From assembly GCF_004340975.1 (NCBI RefSeq), contig NZ_SLXA01000002.1:124001-188000 (forward strand): 64,000 nucleotides of DNA. Reading direction: 5' to 3'. The translations under genes and the position numbers were made by a program. The notes under the pieces are model-generated. The model ran no database searches. It worked only from the letters and a program-made list of their open reading frames with translations, and was not told the DNA's origin. Source of the stretch: Frisingicoccus caecimuris (GTDB taxonomy: Bacteria > Bacillota > Clostridia > Lachnospirales > Lachnospiraceae). Below, in pieces: positions 18,513-29,125 of this stretch; positions within the stretch are counted from its first letter, which is position 1; each line of letters begins with the position of its first letter.

Positions 18513-20798
18513 TCAGGAAACCCGATTATAGTTGATGAGACAGCCTTTAAGAATGATTTCCCTCTCTTCATCGGTCAGCTCGCCCAAAGTCATGATAAAT
18601 GGTGTCAGCTCATCTCCAACTTTGTAAGCTGTGATTTCATCTGCTTTTTCCTCTACGGCCTTGCGGATATCCGGCAGGAAGAGATAATCACCATTCGTAA
18701 ATGGCAGTTCGCCTTCCGGAATGATAAACGGCAGCATGCCCCAGTTGATCAGATTGGATCGATACCGTTTTGTCGCATATTCGTTGGCGATATTGGCCCA
18801 TCCGCCGAGAACCTTCTGGCAGGAAGCAGCCTGTTCGCGGGCCGAACCGTCACCCGGTTTTACCGCAAAAATCGTGCTTCCAACCCCCAGATTGCCTTCG
18901 CCGGCTTCCGGGAATCTGGTATGGACTTTTTCCATGACCGGTTTCATCTCCGGCAGAACTTCCAATGGGCAGGTATTGGCTTCGATAGCCTTCTGAGCTT
19001 TCTGAACCTCTTTCGCACGTCCTACATAAGCCGGGTCTTTTCTGGACAGGGTAAATTCTGCCAGTCCCAGTGGATTGGAACGGAAGGAAGAAGTCTCACC
19101 GGATGGGATCAACTCATCCGTTGTTGTCACCGGATCATGTATCTCAGATACAACCTTTAACAGCATATTCTGAGGAAGAGCCGACATGGCCGGCCAGTCC
19201 TTAATGTTCGGTCCCAGTTTGATCTCCACATCCGGGTCTGCCACACCATGACTGTCGAATACACGGTTCTTATAAATTGTTTCATCAAAGAAATATTTTG
19301 GTTTTGTATAATTGGCATCAATATCCGTAGCTGCCGTCAGATAACCCTTATTTGCTGCAGTAGCGGCGATGGAACGGGCATCCATCAGAGCAACGGAAGA
19401 AATCTGTCCATTCTGAATCTTAGAACCTTCACGATTCGGGAAGTTTCTTGTAGAGTGACGGATACTTAATGCGTTGTTCGCCGGTGTATCGCCAGCTCCG
19501 AAACAAGGTCCGCAGAAAGCCGTCTTAACAATAGCGCCGGTAGCCATCAACGCTGCAACCGCTCCATTCTTCACCAGTTCCATGTAGATCGGCGTACTGG
19601 CCGGATAAACGCTCAATGTAAATTCGTCTGGTCCGATACTGGCTCCTTTCAGAATATCGGCCGCATCACAGATATTTTCAAAGCCGCCGCCGGCACAGCC
19701 AGCGATAATTCCCTGTTCCACATAGAGACGTCCGTTACGGACTTTATCTTTCAACTTAAAGTTCACTTGTCCGTCAAGACTCACAAGGGCACGCTTTTCA
19801 CAATCATCAAGAATATCCATCAGATTGGCGTTTAACTCGTCAATCGTATAGGTATTGCTTGGATGGAACGGCATAGCGATCATCGGTCGGATTTCACTTA
19901 AATCAATTTCAATCATACCGTCATAATAAGCCACTGCTCCCGGATTTAATTCTTTATAATCTTCCGGACGTTTGTGAATCTCATAGAAATCCTTGATTTC
20001 ATTGTCGGTCCGCCAGATGGAAGACAGACAGGTTGTCTCTGTCGTCATAACGTCCACACCGATACGGAAGTCGGCGCTTAAGTTGGATACGCCAGGTCCG
20101 ACAAATTCCATCACCTTATTTTTTACATAGCCATTGTCAAATACAGCACCGATAATGGCCAGAGCCACGTCCTGCGGACCAACGCCCGGAATCGGTTTAC
20201 CCTTTAAGTATACGCCGATAACTCCCGGCATGTTGATATCATAAGTCTGATTCAAAAGCTGTTTTACGAGTTCCGGTCCGCCTTCGCCCATGGCCATCGT
20301 ACCAAGAGCGCCATAACGGGTATGGCTGTCCGAACCGAGAATCATACGACCGCCGCCGGCCAGCATTTCTCTGGCAAACTGGTGAATCACGGCCTGATGC
20401 GGCGGTACATAGACTCCGCCGTATTTTTTCGCACAGGACAGACCAAACATATGATCATCTTCATTTATGGTACCGCCCACCGCACACAGGCTGTTATGGC
20501 AATTGGTAAGTACATAAGGCACCGGAAACTTCTCAAGGCCTGACGCTCTGGCTGTCTGAATAATACCAACAAAGGTAATATCATGAGATGTCAGTTTGTC
20601 AAATTTAATTTTCAGTTTTTCCATATTTCCGGAAGTATTGTGGGCTTCCAGAATCTCATAAGCAATCGTATTCTTTGCCGCTTCTTTTTTGGAAACATCT
20701 TTCCCGGTCTTTGCCAAAAGAATCTGTTTCACATCTCCGGCATCCTCCACGATATCCACACCGTTTAAGAGATATGCGCCGTTTTCGTATAATTTCAT
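18513..20798 (-). CDS. Aconitase-family hydratase
   Basis: A 761-residue monomeric aconitase/IPM isomerase superfamily enzyme with a 4Fe-4S cluster. Substrate-site motifs [23 protein letters not shown] and the three cluster Cys are visible ([13 protein letters not shown] and [11 protein letters not shown]), plus a C-terminal swivel domain ([15 protein letters not shown], the Arg-Ser-Asn-Leu-Ile loop). The N-terminus is closer to the YbhJ/clostridial 'hydratase' type than to AcnA or AcnB. It probably interconverts citrate and isocitrate for glutamate synthesis in an incomplete TCA pathway, but other hydroxy-acid substrates cannot be excluded. It is the second gene after a hotdog thioesterase with 13 nt between them. 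Confidence 0.8.
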   Translation of the reverse strand: MKLYENGAYLLNGVDIVEDAGDVKQILLAKTGKDVSKKEAAKNTIAYEILEAHNTSGNMEKLKIKFDKLTSHDITFVGIIQTARASGLEKFPVPYVLTNCHNSLCAVGGTINEDDHMFGLSCAKKYGGVYVPPHQAVIHQFAREMLAGGGRMILGSDSHTRYGALGTMAMGEGGPELVKQLLNQTYDINMPGVIGVYLKGKPIPGVGPQDVALAIIGAVFDNGYVKNKVMEFVGPGVSNLSADFRIGVDVMTTETTCLSSIWRTDNEIKDFYEIHKRPEDYKELNPGAVAYYDGMIEIDLSEIRPMIAMPFHPSNTYTIDELNANLMDILDDCEKRALVSLDGQVNFKLKDKVRNGRLYVEQGIIAGCAGGGFENICDAADILKGASIGPDEFTLSVYPASTPIYMELVKNGAVAALMATGAIVKTAFCGPCFGAGDTPANNALSIRHSTRNFPNREGSKIQNGQISSVALMDARSIAATAANKGYLTAATDIDANYTKPKYFFDETIYKNRVFDSHGVADPDVEIKLGPNIKDWPAMSALPQNMLLKVVSEIHDPVTTTDELIPSGETSSFRSNPLGLAEFTLSRKDPAYVGRAKEVQKAQKAIEANTCPLEVLPEMKPVMEKVHTRFPEAGEGNLGVGSTIFAVKPGDGSAREQAASCQKVLGGWANIANEYATKRYRSNLINWGMLPFIIPEGELPFTNGDYLFLPDIRKAVEEKADEITAYKVGDELTPFIMTLGELTDEEREIILKGCLINYNRVS

Positions 20799-20811
20799 AC
20801 GCTTTGTCCTC

Positions 20812-21273
20812 CTATTCTACAGCCACATGGCTCATAAATACCTCATATAATTCCAGATATTCCCGTTTCATACGAACCGGTTTATAATCACCATTCAAAA
20901 AACAATGGGTCGTTTCTCCGGTGCATCGAAGCTCTCCAGTCTCTGAATCCAGCACCCGATATCCAATCGTCATCCTGACACCACTGAATCTGGTAATCTT
21001 TGTGTAAATATCCACAATGTCATCATAGCGAACCATGGATTTATACTGGCAGTCCACGGAGAGTACCGGAATGATGATTCCCATCGCCTCAACCTTTGTA
21101 AATGGCCACCCCATCTCTTCCATATAGTGAAGTCTGGCTTCTTCAAACCATCGAATATAGTTGGAATGATGGATAATGCCCATCTTATCCGTTTCATAGT
21201 AATTGGCCCGACGCACATAAAGGCTCTCCAGGCCTTCTTTATCATCCTGCTCTTCAATGATGATCTCTCTCAT
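20812..21273 (-). CDS. Acyl-CoA thioesterase, hotdog fold (YbgC/FadM type)
   Basis: About 153 residues with the 4-hydroxybenzoyl-CoA thioesterase signature [27 protein letters not shown], in which the Asp of YETDKMG is the catalytic residue, and [17 protein letters not shown]. It would hydrolyse acyl-CoA thioesters in the cytosol; chain preference is unknown. The ATG at 21273 is preceded by CAGGAGTGAG; the frame extension to 21291 is not needed. First gene of a pair with the aconitase-family hydratase, behind a strong promoter. Confidence 0.85.
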   Translation of the reverse strand: MREIIIEEQDDKEGLESLYVRRANYYETDKMGIIHHSNYIRWFEEARLHYMEEMGWPFTKVEAMGIIIPVLSVDCQYKSMVRYDDIVDIYTKITRFSGVRMTIGYRVLDSETGELRCTGETTHCFLNGDYKPVRMKREYLELYEVFMSHVAVE

Positions 21274-21297
21274 GATTCTCACTCCTGACATTTACTT

Positions 21298-21325
21298 ATA
21301 TTAGCATACTTTTTTACTCTGTCAA
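21298..21325 (-). promoter_or_regulatory. Putative sigma-A promoter of the thioesterase-hydratase operon
   Basis: A perfect TTGACA (-35, 21320-21325) and TAATAT (-10, 21298-21303) with 16 bases between them, 25 nt before the thioesterase start. Confidence 0.6.
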
Positions 21326-21340
21326 AGTAAAATTGAATAA

Positions 21341-21673
21341 TTATCCGATAAAAATGTATTGCACAAGCACCATGTAGAGTAAAGTACCTCCGGCAATACT
21401 CAAAAGTACATTTTTCTTCCATGTGTGTACAATGACGATAAAGACCACTGCAATCAGCTCGGGTATTCCATGACTGCCGCCAAGGAAATTTACATCTTTC
21501 AAACAATAGACGATCAAAAGCCCAATGACCGCATAGGGCAGTACTCTGCCAAGCTCCCGGATATATTTGGGTGTCTCTCTATTCTCAGGAAATAGAATAA
21601 ATGGGAGAAACCGGGTCAGCATCGTTCCAAACACGCAAAGCCCGATCGTCATCAACGCCTGCAAAGCTGTCAC
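21341..21673 (-). CDS. azlD: AzlD-family branched-chain amino acid transport protein
   Basis: A 110-residue membrane protein with four TM helices, the small partner of AzlC. The conserved [10 protein letters not shown] and [19 protein letters not shown] fit AzlD. The start is GTG at 21673, overlapping the azlC stop (GGGTGACA) and preceded by GAGGAGGGAAG; the longer frame upstream to 21829 is a shadow of azlC. AzlCD pairs export branched-chain amino acids or analogues. Confidence 0.85.
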   Translation of the reverse strand: MTALQALMTIGLCVFGTMLTRFLPFILFPENRETPKYIRELGRVLPYAVIGLLIVYCLKDVNFLGGSHGIPELIAVVFIVIVHTWKKNVLLSIAGGTLLYMVLVQYIFIG

Positions 21674-22374
21674 CCTACTTCCCTCCTCTGTTTCTCTGCC
21701 AGGGAAAGGCAGATCAAAATACCGATCATCGCCGGAATTAAAAAAGAACCGGTGCCGAAAAATATCCGGCAAAGCAATGTTACGACCACACCAATGGCAG
21801 CCGGTATATGATTGTCCGTTTCCTGCCATTGTCCGACAAAAATAACGACAAAAAGGGCTGTCAGCACAAAATCCAACCCCTTTGTATTAAAAGATAACAC
21901 CGAGCCAAGCAGGGAACCAACAGCGCTCCCTGCCACCCAGTAAAACTGGTCTAACAGGGTTACCCAGAACATATACCAGGGTCTGGATACATCTGCCGCC
22001 GGTTCGGTCCCGCAGAGAATGGAAAAGGTCTCGTCTGTCAGTCCAAAAATCAAATAAGGCTTTAATTTCCCGGTGTTTTTAAATTTATCCAGCATGGATA
22101 AACCATAAAATAAATGTCTTGCATTGACCATTAATGTTATCATAAAAGCCGCGATGGGGTTAAAGGCCGAGGCCAGAAGCGATATGACCACGTACTGCAT
22201 GGAGCCGGCATATATAAAAAGGCTCATGAGCAACGCCCAGAAGATACCATAGCCCTTCGCATTCAATAAAATTCCGAAAGCCATTCCCAGAAAAATATAT
22301 CCGGTCATGACCGGAATTGTTCCCGGAAAAGCTGCTTTCAAAGCCTTTATCTTTTCGTCACTCGTGTTACTCAT
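21670..22374 (-). CDS. azlC: AzlC-family branched-chain amino acid exporter subunit
   Basis: A 234-residue membrane protein with the AzlC core: [55 protein letters not shown] and LTDETFSI. The ATG at 22374 lies inside the 3' end of the AI-2E gene (8-nt overlap) with AAGGA eight bases upstream; the 43 extra residues of the open frame read through that gene and are rejected. Works with AzlD in export of branched-chain amino acids. Confidence 0.9.
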   Translation of the reverse strand: MSNTSDEKIKALKAAFPGTIPVMTGYIFLGMAFGILLNAKGYGIFWALLMSLFIYAGSMQYVVISLLASAFNPIAAFMITLMVNARHLFYGLSMLDKFKNTGKLKPYLIFGLTDETFSILCGTEPAADVSRPWYMFWVTLLDQFYWVAGSAVGSLLGSVLSFNTKGLDFVLTALFVVIFVGQWQETDNHIPAAIGVVVTLLCRIFFGTGSFLIPAMIGILICLSLAEKQRREVG

Positions 22375-23770
22375 CCTGTCCATCCTTTTCCGCCGCCGCA
22401 TTTGCTTTTTGTTTTTCCCTTTTTTTATCCCGTTCAATGCTGACATTTTTATAGCTGCCGTACCGTTCACGACGCTCTTTCCGTGTCTCGGCTGCATTAT
22501 CACTATAGATCAGTTCTTCCGTTTCTATGTCGTAGCCGTCGGCCCGGATATATTTCTGAGTTTCCAGCGGCATCCGCTTTTTATACAGTGCATACTCAAC
22601 AAAGGTTTTGATCAGATAATAAATGACAGCAAATACCGGCACCCCGAGAAGCATGCCTGGGAAACCAAAGACGCCGCCGCCGACCAGAATGGCGAAAACA
22701 ACCCAGAAAGGTGAAAGTCCTGTAGAATTTCCCAAAATCTTCGGTCCGAGAATATTACCATCAATCTGTTGGAGAATAATAATAAACACAAGAAAAATGA
22801 TTCCCTGCCTGAAATTGGTCAGACCGATCAGAATCACACTCGGTATTGCGCCGATATAAGGTCCGAAAAATGGAATGACATTGGTCACGCCGACGATCAC
22901 ACTGACCAGCATGGCATACGGCATATGGATCAGATTCAACACAATGAAACATACCACACCGATAATGGCCGAATCAATCAGCTTACCCGTTATAAAACCG
23001 CCGAAAATCTGATTACAGTGCCGAACCACTTCAATCAATGAATTGGCTATATCCGGCTTTAATACGGCATAGGCAATCTTTTTGGCCTGACCGGTAAAGG
23101 TATTCGTACTCATCATCACGTAAATCGATATGATCGCACCAATAACAATGTTATATAAAAACTGGAGAACATTCATAATGCTCAGGGTGAATGTATTGAT
23201 TCCCGCCCGAAGCTGAGGATAGAAATCATCTTTCATCCATGTCTGCAAATAATTCATTGTCTGATTGATTATATCCTGAAGGTCTTGAGAAAACTGGCCG
23301 TCATACTGCAAACTTTCAAACCAATCCGTCACCTGCCGCGTATAAGACGGAAAACGCATGATAATCTGTGCAATACTGGCTGCTAATTGGGGCAGGACCA
23401 TGTAACCTAAGATAAAGATGATCCCAAGGGCAAAAGCCATGGCACAGGCCACAGAAATTCCCCGAACTATTTTTTTCATCCGATTCGGAGTTTTCCCATG
23501 CATGGCCCATTCGATTTTTAACAGCCGCCGTTCCACAAAATCAACGACCGGAAGAAGAATATAGGCGATGACCAATCCGGCAATGACCGGTGCTAAAATC
23601 TTTATTAATCCCCCGAAAGCCTTATGGATTTCCGACCATTTAAAAAGAATAAATATAAAAATAATACTTACAGCAAGAACAAACAGATAAACTGTCGCCT
23701 GTCGAATCATGCCCCGAATTGACAGCTTTTCAACATTTTCTTTTTTTTCTTCTGTGTTTTTTTCAGCCAT
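22367..23770 (-). CDS. AI-2E family transporter
   Basis: About 467 residues with a cytoplasmic N-terminus, two leading TM helices, a long periplasm-facing helical stretch (QIIMRFPSYTRQVTDWF) and the conserved C-terminal block GGFITGKLIDSAIIGVVCF, VTNVIPFFGPYIGAIPS, and GLSPFWVVFAILVGGGVFG. Family members export autoinducer-2 (TqsA) or act as sodium/proton antiporters; the substrate here is unknown. The C-terminal 60 residues are a charged Lys/Glu/Arg tail. Start at 23770 overlaps the PAP2 gene by 8 nt; it is the second of four genes packed with overlaps (PAP2, AI-2E, azlC, azlD). Confidence 0.85.
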   Translation of the reverse strand: MAEKNTEEKKENVEKLSIRGMIRQATVYLFVLAVSIIFIFILFKWSEIHKAFGGLIKILAPVIAGLVIAYILLPVVDFVERRLLKIEWAMHGKTPNRMKKIVRGISVACAMAFALGIIFILGYMVLPQLAASIAQIIMRFPSYTRQVTDWFESLQYDGQFSQDLQDIINQTMNYLQTWMKDDFYPQLRAGINTFTLSIMNVLQFLYNIVIGAIISIYVMMSTNTFTGQAKKIAYAVLKPDIANSLIEVVRHCNQIFGGFITGKLIDSAIIGVVCFIVLNLIHMPYAMLVSVIVGVTNVIPFFGPYIGAIPSVILIGLTNFRQGIIFLVFIIILQQIDGNILGPKILGNSTGLSPFWVVFAILVGGGVFGFPGMLLGVPVFAVIYYLIKTFVEYALYKKRMPLETQKYIRADGYDIETEELIYSDNAAETRKERRERYGSYKNVSIERDKKREKQKANAAAEKDGQDE

Positions 23771-24359
23771 TTTCACCATCTTCTTTCACGCTGCTATTCT
23801 CAATTCCTACAGGATGTCTGTCCGATATCTTTTTGATAATCTGCCAGACTGTCCAGCCGCTGAATATACCGATCATCACCCCACACAGAACATCCGTTGG
23901 AAAATGTACCCCCACATAGAGTCTTGACCAGGCAATCAACACGGCCAGTATTAGGGACAATACCCCGACCAGCCGTTTTTTTTGTTCCGATGTCCAGTAA
24001 AGAGCACAGGCCGCCGCAAAAGAACTGCAGGCATGCCCTGAAGGAAAGGAAAAATCTTTCTGCCGCTCTAATAACAGAATAATGTCAGGAAACTGCTCAT
24101 AGGGACGTATCCTGGCAATCATATTTTTCAATGCCACATTGGTGATCAGCGCTCCGATCAGCAGGGCCAGAAGACCGCAAATTCCCATCTTCCGGGTCTG
24201 TTTAAAAACGAGAAGAATCAGACACAGCAAAATCCAGAACAACCCGGAATTTCCAAGATGACTGATAAACACTGTCGGCCCGGTCAGCCAGTCAAACCGC
24301 AGATGTTCCTGTATAAACATTAAAATCAAATAATCGATTTGCGTAATATATTCTGCCAT
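23763..24359 (-). CDS. PAP2-family phosphatase
   Basis: A 198-residue membrane phosphatase. The three catalytic motifs are all present: KNMIARIRP, SFPSGHACS and SRLYVGVHFPTD. Five or six TM helices put the active site on the outer face of the membrane, where it probably dephosphorylates undecaprenyl pyrophosphate or phosphatidic acid. It lies 14 nt after the radical SAM gene and overlaps the AI-2E gene, so it is mid-operon. Confidence 0.9.
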   Translation of the reverse strand: MAEYITQIDYLILMFIQEHLRFDWLTGPTVFISHLGNSGLFWILLCLILLVFKQTRKMGICGLLALLIGALITNVALKNMIARIRPYEQFPDIILLLERQKDFSFPSGHACSSFAAACALYWTSEQKKRLVGVLSLILAVLIAWSRLYVGVHFPTDVLCGVMIGIFSGWTVWQIIKKISDRHPVGIENSSVKEDGENG

Positions 24360-24373
24360 ACAGCCTCCTTTTT

Positions 24374-25279
24374 CTAAACACCTTCACCATCAAAGTCCGG
24401 GATAAAACTCTCCTTCGCCGTATCGCCTTCCTGTATGAAAGCGTTTTCTACGCCTTTTCGGATCGTATATTGAATCAGCCGTTCATAAACCTGACGTTTT
24501 ACTCGTTTTTTCAGTTCAGGATACTTTTCAAGAGATCCCGACGGCGTGTACTGATTCATCAGACTGAGATAAATTTCATCCCCGTAATTTTCATAAAGAT
24601 AATCAATGATCTGCCTGGAATCCATCGACTGTCCTGGAAGTACCATATGCCGGACAATGATTCCCTTCGTCATCATTCCATTCTCGTCAAAAGCCGACGG
24701 CCCGGTCTGTCGATACATTTCTTCCAGGGCCTTTGCAGCATAAAAGGAATACCCCTCCTCATGGGCATATCGCTTTGACAAGTGCACATCCATAAATTTA
24801 AAATCTGTCAGATAAACGTCCACCCATCCGTCCAGCAATTCCAGTGTATCCACTTTTTCAAAACCACCTGTATTGTAGACGACAGGAAGCACAAGCCCCA
24901 TTTTTTTACTGATGCGAAGCGCTTCGATAATCTGCGGTACAAAATGAGTGGGTGTCACCAGATTAATATTGTGAGCACCTTTTTCCTGCAATTCCATAAA
25001 AATATGGGCCAGTCGTATGATCGATATTTCTTTTCCGGCACCGCCTCTGGAAATCTGTCCATTCTGGCAAAAAACACAGCCCAGATGACAGCCCGTAAAA
25101 AAGACAGTTCCCGAACCTCTCGTTCCGGAAATGCAAGGCTCTTCCCACATATGAAGAGCTGCTCTGGCAACTTTCAGTCCCGCCGTCTGTCCGCAAAAGC
25201 CCCTCCGGCCTTCCAGACGATTCACACCACACTCTCTGGGACACAATGCACATTCCCGATACCATTTTTTCCAATTCAT
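24374..25279 (-). CDS. Radical SAM protein (PflA-like, COG1313 type)
   Basis: A 301-residue radical SAM enzyme. The SAM-cluster motif is CHLGCVFC in FFTGCHLGCVFCQNGQIS. An N-terminal Cys cluster (CALCPRECGVNR and GFCGQT) may hold a second Fe-S centre. The sequence continues GAHNINLVTPTHFVPQIIEA and VYNTGGFEKVDTLELLDGWV, typical of the COG1313 group that is annotated as PflA-like but has no firm substrate. No glycyl-radical enzyme lies next to it. Located between the MATE/kinase pair and the PAP2 gene. Confidence 0.8.
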   Translation of the reverse strand: MNWKKWYRECALCPRECGVNRLEGRRGFCGQTAGLKVARAALHMWEEPCISGTRGSGTVFFTGCHLGCVFCQNGQISRGGAGKEISIIRLAHIFMELQEKGAHNINLVTPTHFVPQIIEALRISKKMGLVLPVVYNTGGFEKVDTLELLDGWVDVYLTDFKFMDVHLSKRYAHEEGYSFYAAKALEEMYRQTGPSAFDENGMMTKGIIVRHMVLPGQSMDSRQIIDYLYENYGDEIYLSLMNQYTPSGSLEKYPELKKRVKRQVYERLIQYTIRKGVENAFIQEGDTAKESFIPDFDGEGV

Positions 25280-25322
25280 TTGCCTTCCGCCATCCTCTTT
25301 TCCCCAATTTTCAGGGATATTT

Positions 25323-26681
25323 TTAAAAGTCTAAGGATTTCAAAACTTTGCGCAAAAAAACGCTGCTTAGTGAAATCGCCATAATTTCTGCCAGCGGAAA
25401 TGCCAGCCATACCAGATTTAAATTGCCCGTTTTTGAAAGCAGATAAGCCACCGGAATCAAAACGATCAGCTGACGGCCAACCGAAATAAGCATACTATAA
25501 ATACCATGGCCCAAAGCCTGGAGCATAGAAATACTAATAATACTGAACGCAGCAAAAAGAAAGCTAATACTGATGATCCGCAGTGCCGGGACCCCGATAG
25601 AAAGCATAGCATCTGAAGCATTAAACATCTCCAGAAGCATGGATGAACAAAGCTGGAATATAACCAGACCGATCAGCATCATTCCAAAAGCATACATCAT
25701 AGCCAGCTTCATCGTTTTCATAATACGCTGCTTCTGCTTTGCACCATAATTAAATGCAATAATTGGCACCATTCCGTTATTTAATCCAAATACAGGCATA
25801 AATACAAAACTCTGTAATTTAAAGTAAACACCAAATACGGCTGTCGCTGTCGACGAAAAGGACATGAGTATCTTATTCATACAGAAAGTCATGACCGATG
25901 CAATACTGCTCATGACAATCGATGGCAGACCCACAGAATAAATTCGTCCGAAAACCTCTTTATCCGGCCGCATCGTTTTAAATTTCAACTGAATATCCGC
26001 ATTCTTAGTCACATTCATGACCGCACTGATTATCATGGCAATAATCTGGCCGATGACCGTTGCCAGAGCCGCACCGGTCACTTCCATCCTCGGAAAGCCA
26101 AACCAGCCAAAAATCAGAATCGGATCCAGAATAATATTGATGATCGCCCCGGACCCCTGGGTAAACATGGTATAAAATGTCCGTCCTGTCGCCTGAAGCA
26201 GCCGATCAAAGGCCACCTGCAAAAACAGACCAAAAGACAAAACACAGACAAAGAATACATACTCTCTTCCATAGTTGATGATCTCCGGAATGTCCGTCTG
26301 AAGCCTGTAAAAAAGTTCCGAACTGGTCAAACCTAAAATAAGGAAAATAACATAACTGGCACAGGCCAGAAACACACTGTTATTGGCGGCCTTATTGGCC
26401 ATGTCCTGATTTTTCTCACCGAGACTCCGGGACAGGAGTGCGTTCGTACCGACTCCCGTACCGACTGCCACGGCTATCATTAAATTTTGGATAGGAAAGG
26501 CCATTGAAACGGCCGTTAAAGCATTTTCATTAATCTGAGATACAAATACGCTGTCCACCACATTGTATAATGCCTGCACGAGCATAGATATGATCATTGG
26601 TATCGACATGGTGATCAACAATCGGTTGACCGGCATGGTCCCCATTTTATTTTCCTGTATCGTTTCCTCTCCTTGCTGCAT
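25323..26681 (-). CDS. MATE-family efflux transporter
   Basis: About 452 residues with twelve TM helices and the MATE opening MGTMPVNRLLITMSIPMI followed by ALYNVVDSVFVSQI. It would export drugs or metabolites by sodium or proton antiport. The ATG at 26681 has GGAGGA eight bases upstream; an internal ATG at the MGTMPVN motif is also possible. The start overlaps the cytidylate-kinase-like gene by 35 nt, a coupling worth noting because the kinase-like protein may regulate or modify the pump substrate; that is inference. Confidence 0.9.
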   Translation of the reverse strand: MQQGEETIQENKMGTMPVNRLLITMSIPMIISMLVQALYNVVDSVFVSQINENALTAVSMAFPIQNLMIAVAVGTGVGTNALLSRSLGEKNQDMANKAANNSVFLACASYVIFLILGLTSSELFYRLQTDIPEIINYGREYVFFVCVLSFGLFLQVAFDRLLQATGRTFYTMFTQGSGAIINIILDPILIFGWFGFPRMEVTGAALATVIGQIIAMIISAVMNVTKNADIQLKFKTMRPDKEVFGRIYSVGLPSIVMSSIASVMTFCMNKILMSFSSTATAVFGVYFKLQSFVFMPVFGLNNGMVPIIAFNYGAKQKQRIMKTMKLAMMYAFGMMLIGLVIFQLCSSMLLEMFNASDAMLSIGVPALRIISISFLFAAFSIISISMLQALGHGIYSMLISVGRQLIVLIPVAYLLSKTGNLNLVWLAFPLAEIMAISLSSVFLRKVLKSLDF

Positions 26682-27276
26682 CTTCCGCTCCTCCAAAAAC
26701 TCCTCTGATCGTGTTCTCTAAAATATCTGTTGTTAAGTCCAGACCGACACTTGTATTCATACAGGCGTCAAAGTTATGGTAATCACCAAAACGATTCATC
26801 GTAAAGTGATTGTAGTAGTCACTCCTCTGTTTATCCCGCTTCTTCACGTAGTTCGGCATATTATCCGGATTCTCCCCGTAAACTGTACGCACCCGTTCCA
26901 TACGTTCTTCAAGCGGTGCATATATAAAAAAGCTCAGCACATCATCCCTGTCCCTCAAAATGTAATCACCGCAGTTACCCACAATGACACAGGAACTTTT
27001 ATCCGCCAATTGGTTAACCACCTTGGTCTTTGCCAGATAAATCTGGTCGGAAAGGGGCCGCTCCTGTGTGGACATATAGAGATTGTAGAGAAAACTGGAT
27101 GTTTTCTTCTCCTGCCATTCCTCCACCGTTTCCCGGGTAAATCCACTCTCTTCCATTAACATATTGATAATTTCCTTATCATAAAAATCAATCCCCAGAC
27201 GTTCTGCCAGTGCCTGACCGATCAAACGTCCTCCTGAACCATATTCCCTGCTGATCGTAATTACAAAATGTTTCAT
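26647..27276 (-). CDS. Cytidylate kinase-like family protein
   Basis: A 209-residue P-loop NTPase of the AAA_26/cytidylate-kinase-like family. It starts FVITISREYGSGGRLIGQAL, a degenerate Walker A of the GSGG type, and has YDKEIINMLMEESGF and VGNCGDYILRD. It differs from Cmk, which is longer and begins IAIDGPAGAGKST. Members are abundant in Lachnospiraceae and usually sit beside transporters; substrate and role are not established. It overlaps the MATE gene. Confidence 0.75.
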   Translation of the reverse strand: MKHFVITISREYGSGGRLIGQALAERLGIDFYDKEIINMLMEESGFTRETVEEWQEKKTSSFLYNLYMSTQERPLSDQIYLAKTKVVNQLADKSSCVIVGNCGDYILRDRDDVLSFFIYAPLEERMERVRTVYGENPDNMPNYVKKRDKQRSDYYNHFTMNRFGDYHNFDACMNTSVGLDLTTDILENTIRGVFGGAEDAARRGNDTGK

Positions 27277-27350
27277 AACAATTGCCTCCTCTTTAAATCA
27301 CAGGAGCCATGATTTTTTAACCACGGCCCCAAATTTTCTGTTTTTAAATA

Positions 27351-28196
27351 TTATATGCCTAGATAATATCCCTGAGCCAGTATGGATTCGGTACGTGACA
27401 GTACCTCTTTGGCTTCATCATAATTTTGTTTTGCCAGCGCTGCGATCAAATAATTGGTCAGACACAGTGGTGCTGCAAAGGAATTCTTATAAGTCACACT
27501 AGAGATGGCACAAGGCAGAATCACATCACCATAACTGCTCACCGCGCCATAATTCATACTGGTAATGAGTACAACCCTGGCACCATGTTCCCGCAGCCAC
27601 GAAATCATGGTTGCCGCAACCTTAGAATACCTTGGAAATAAATAGGCAATACACACATCGTCTTCTCCGGCCCCGACAATCTCCTCCGGATAGATCATTC
27701 CTATAGACTGAATCAGATTGACATGCTTTTTAATCTCTCCAAGCTGAGACGCCATATAATGGGCCACTGCAAAGGAACTGCGCATGCCGAGAACATAAAT
27801 ATTATTTGCACTGGAAATAATCTCGATTGCTTTCTTTAAATCGGCATCATTCTGGACTTCCAGCGTCTTACGGATATTTTTCATATCATTTTCAAAGGAT
27901 TCACTCAATAAATGATTATCTGAAATCGACGGCATGTCGGCCAGCCGTCCCGGCAGGGATTCTTTTTGTTTTAATTCCGCCTGAATATCTCTCTGCATTT
28001 CAGAAAAGCCTTTATATCCCAATACTCTGGAGAAACGGATAATCGTCGTCGTACTGACATTTATTTTTTCCGAAAGCCCTTCCAGCGTGCTAAAAGCAAA
28101 CTCTGTCATATGATCCGTTAAATAATTGGCCGTCAGTTTTTGGGAATGGGTAAAAGAATCGAAATGCTGATTGAGATTTGTTAAAAAACCCGACAT
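27351..28196 (-). CDS. MurR/RpiR family transcriptional regulator
   Basis: About 281 residues: an N-terminal RpiR HTH (LEGLSEKINVSTTTIIRFSRVLGYKGFSE) and a C-terminal SIS domain (NIYVLGMRSSFAVAHYMASQLG) that binds phosphosugars. GAGGGGG lies about ten bases before the ATG at 28196. No sugar operon is adjacent; the nearest genes are the kinase-like/MATE pair downstream and coaX upstream, so its regulon is not obvious. Confidence 0.85.
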   Translation of the reverse strand: MSGFLTNLNQHFDSFTHSQKLTANYLTDHMTEFAFSTLEGLSEKINVSTTTIIRFSRVLGYKGFSEMQRDIQAELKQKESLPGRLADMPSISDNHLLSESFENDMKNIRKTLEVQNDADLKKAIEIISSANNIYVLGMRSSFAVAHYMASQLGEIKKHVNLIQSIGMIYPEEIVGAGEDDVCIAYLFPRYSKVAATMISWLREHGARVVLITSMNYGAVSSYGDVILPCAISSVTYKNSFAAPLCLTNYLIAALAKQNYDEAKEVLSRTESILAQGYYLGI

Positions 28197-28297
28197 TCCA
28201 AATGTCCCCCTCTCAGATATACGATTAAATTGTATCATTTAATACATAGGGTGTCAATTTGGCGTTTATGAATTTACTTTGAAAACACTACAGAAAA

Positions 28298-28338
28298 AGG
28301 GATGGCCGACGACTCTGCCGAGGTCATCGAACATCCCT
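28298..28338 (-). terminator. Terminator of the pan-coa operon
   Basis: AGGGATG pairs with CATCCCT at the base with CCGACGAC/GTCATCG above; on the minus strand TTTTTCTG follows. It begins 11 nt after the coaX stop at 28349. Confidence 0.8.
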
Positions 28339-28348
28339 GCTCTGTAAC

Positions 28349-29125
28349 TCAATTTTCTTTGACGTTTTTATGGTAAATATACCACAGGCCCTTTAAAAGC
28401 AAATCCGGATCGTAAATAATCTTCTTCCGGCAATGGGGCACGATCACTCCGGCAATGCCGCCGGTTGCCAGCACCGTGATCTCGCAGCCAAGCTCATCCT
28501 CAATCCGCTCGATCAAGCCATCTACCATCGCTGCATTTCCATAGATTAATCCGCTCTGCATACTTTCTATCGTATTCTTTCCGATCATATGCTTTGGTTT
28601 TTCAAAACGGATATAAGGCAATTGGGACGTCCGCTCTGTCAGAGCATCCTGAGAAATCTTGACTCCCGGCATAATGAGGGTCCCCAGATAAGACCGCCGT
28701 CCATCCACCACCGAACAGGTCGTCGCTGTTCCCATATCAAATATAGCGATGGTCCCCGGATACTCCTCAGTGGCCGCTACCGCGTCCACTACCAGATCGG
28801 ACCCCAGACTAGCCGGATGATCCGTCGCAATCCGAATACCGGTGCGTATACCGTGTCCGACAACCAATGGCGTTAATCCGGTCATAAGGCTCAGACCTTC
28901 CCGGACCACATCGGTCAGACCAGGAACGACCGAAGATATGATGATCCCCTGAACTCCCTCCAGGGTCACATGATAGATTTCCAGGAGGGTCTTTAACTCG
29001 ATCATAAATTCCTCTTTCGTCTTTTGGCGGTCGCTTCGTATCCTTCCGGAAAAGCAGACCTGTCTTGCTTCATCCATCAGGCCGATCACAATATTGGAAT
29101 TTCCGATATCTACTGCTGCGATCAC
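28349..29125 (-). CDS. coaX: Type III pantothenate kinase
   Basis: Phosphorylates pantothenate, the first committed step to CoA. The 258-residue ASKHA-fold protein has AAVDIGNSNIVIGLMD, the DLVVDAVAA substrate motif, AIFDMGTATTCSVVDG and LGTLIMPGVKISQDAL, all CoaX features. Type III kinases are not inhibited by CoA and need a monovalent cation. It overlaps coaBC by 4 nt and is the last gene of the panG-panB-panC-panD-coaBC-coaX operon, which is out of pathway order because coaX acts before coaBC. Confidence 0.95.
   Translation of the reverse strand: MIAAVDIGNSNIVIGLMDEARQVCFSGRIRSDRQKTKEEFMIELKTLLEIYHVTLEGVQGIIISSVVPGLTDVVREGLSLMTGLTPLVVGHGIRTGIRIATDHPASLGSDLVVDAVAATEEYPGTIAIFDMGTATTCSVVDGRRSYLGTLIMPGVKISQDALTERTSQLPYIRFEKPKHMIGKNTIESMQSGLIYGNAAMVDGLIERIEDELGCEITVLATGGIAGVIVPHCRKKIIYDPDLLLKGLWYIYHKNVKEN

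Noticed and set aside
21341-21829. 162-residue version of AzlD
   Set aside because: The first 52 residues are a shadow of azlC; the GTG at 21673 with a strong ribosome site gives the normal AzlD length.
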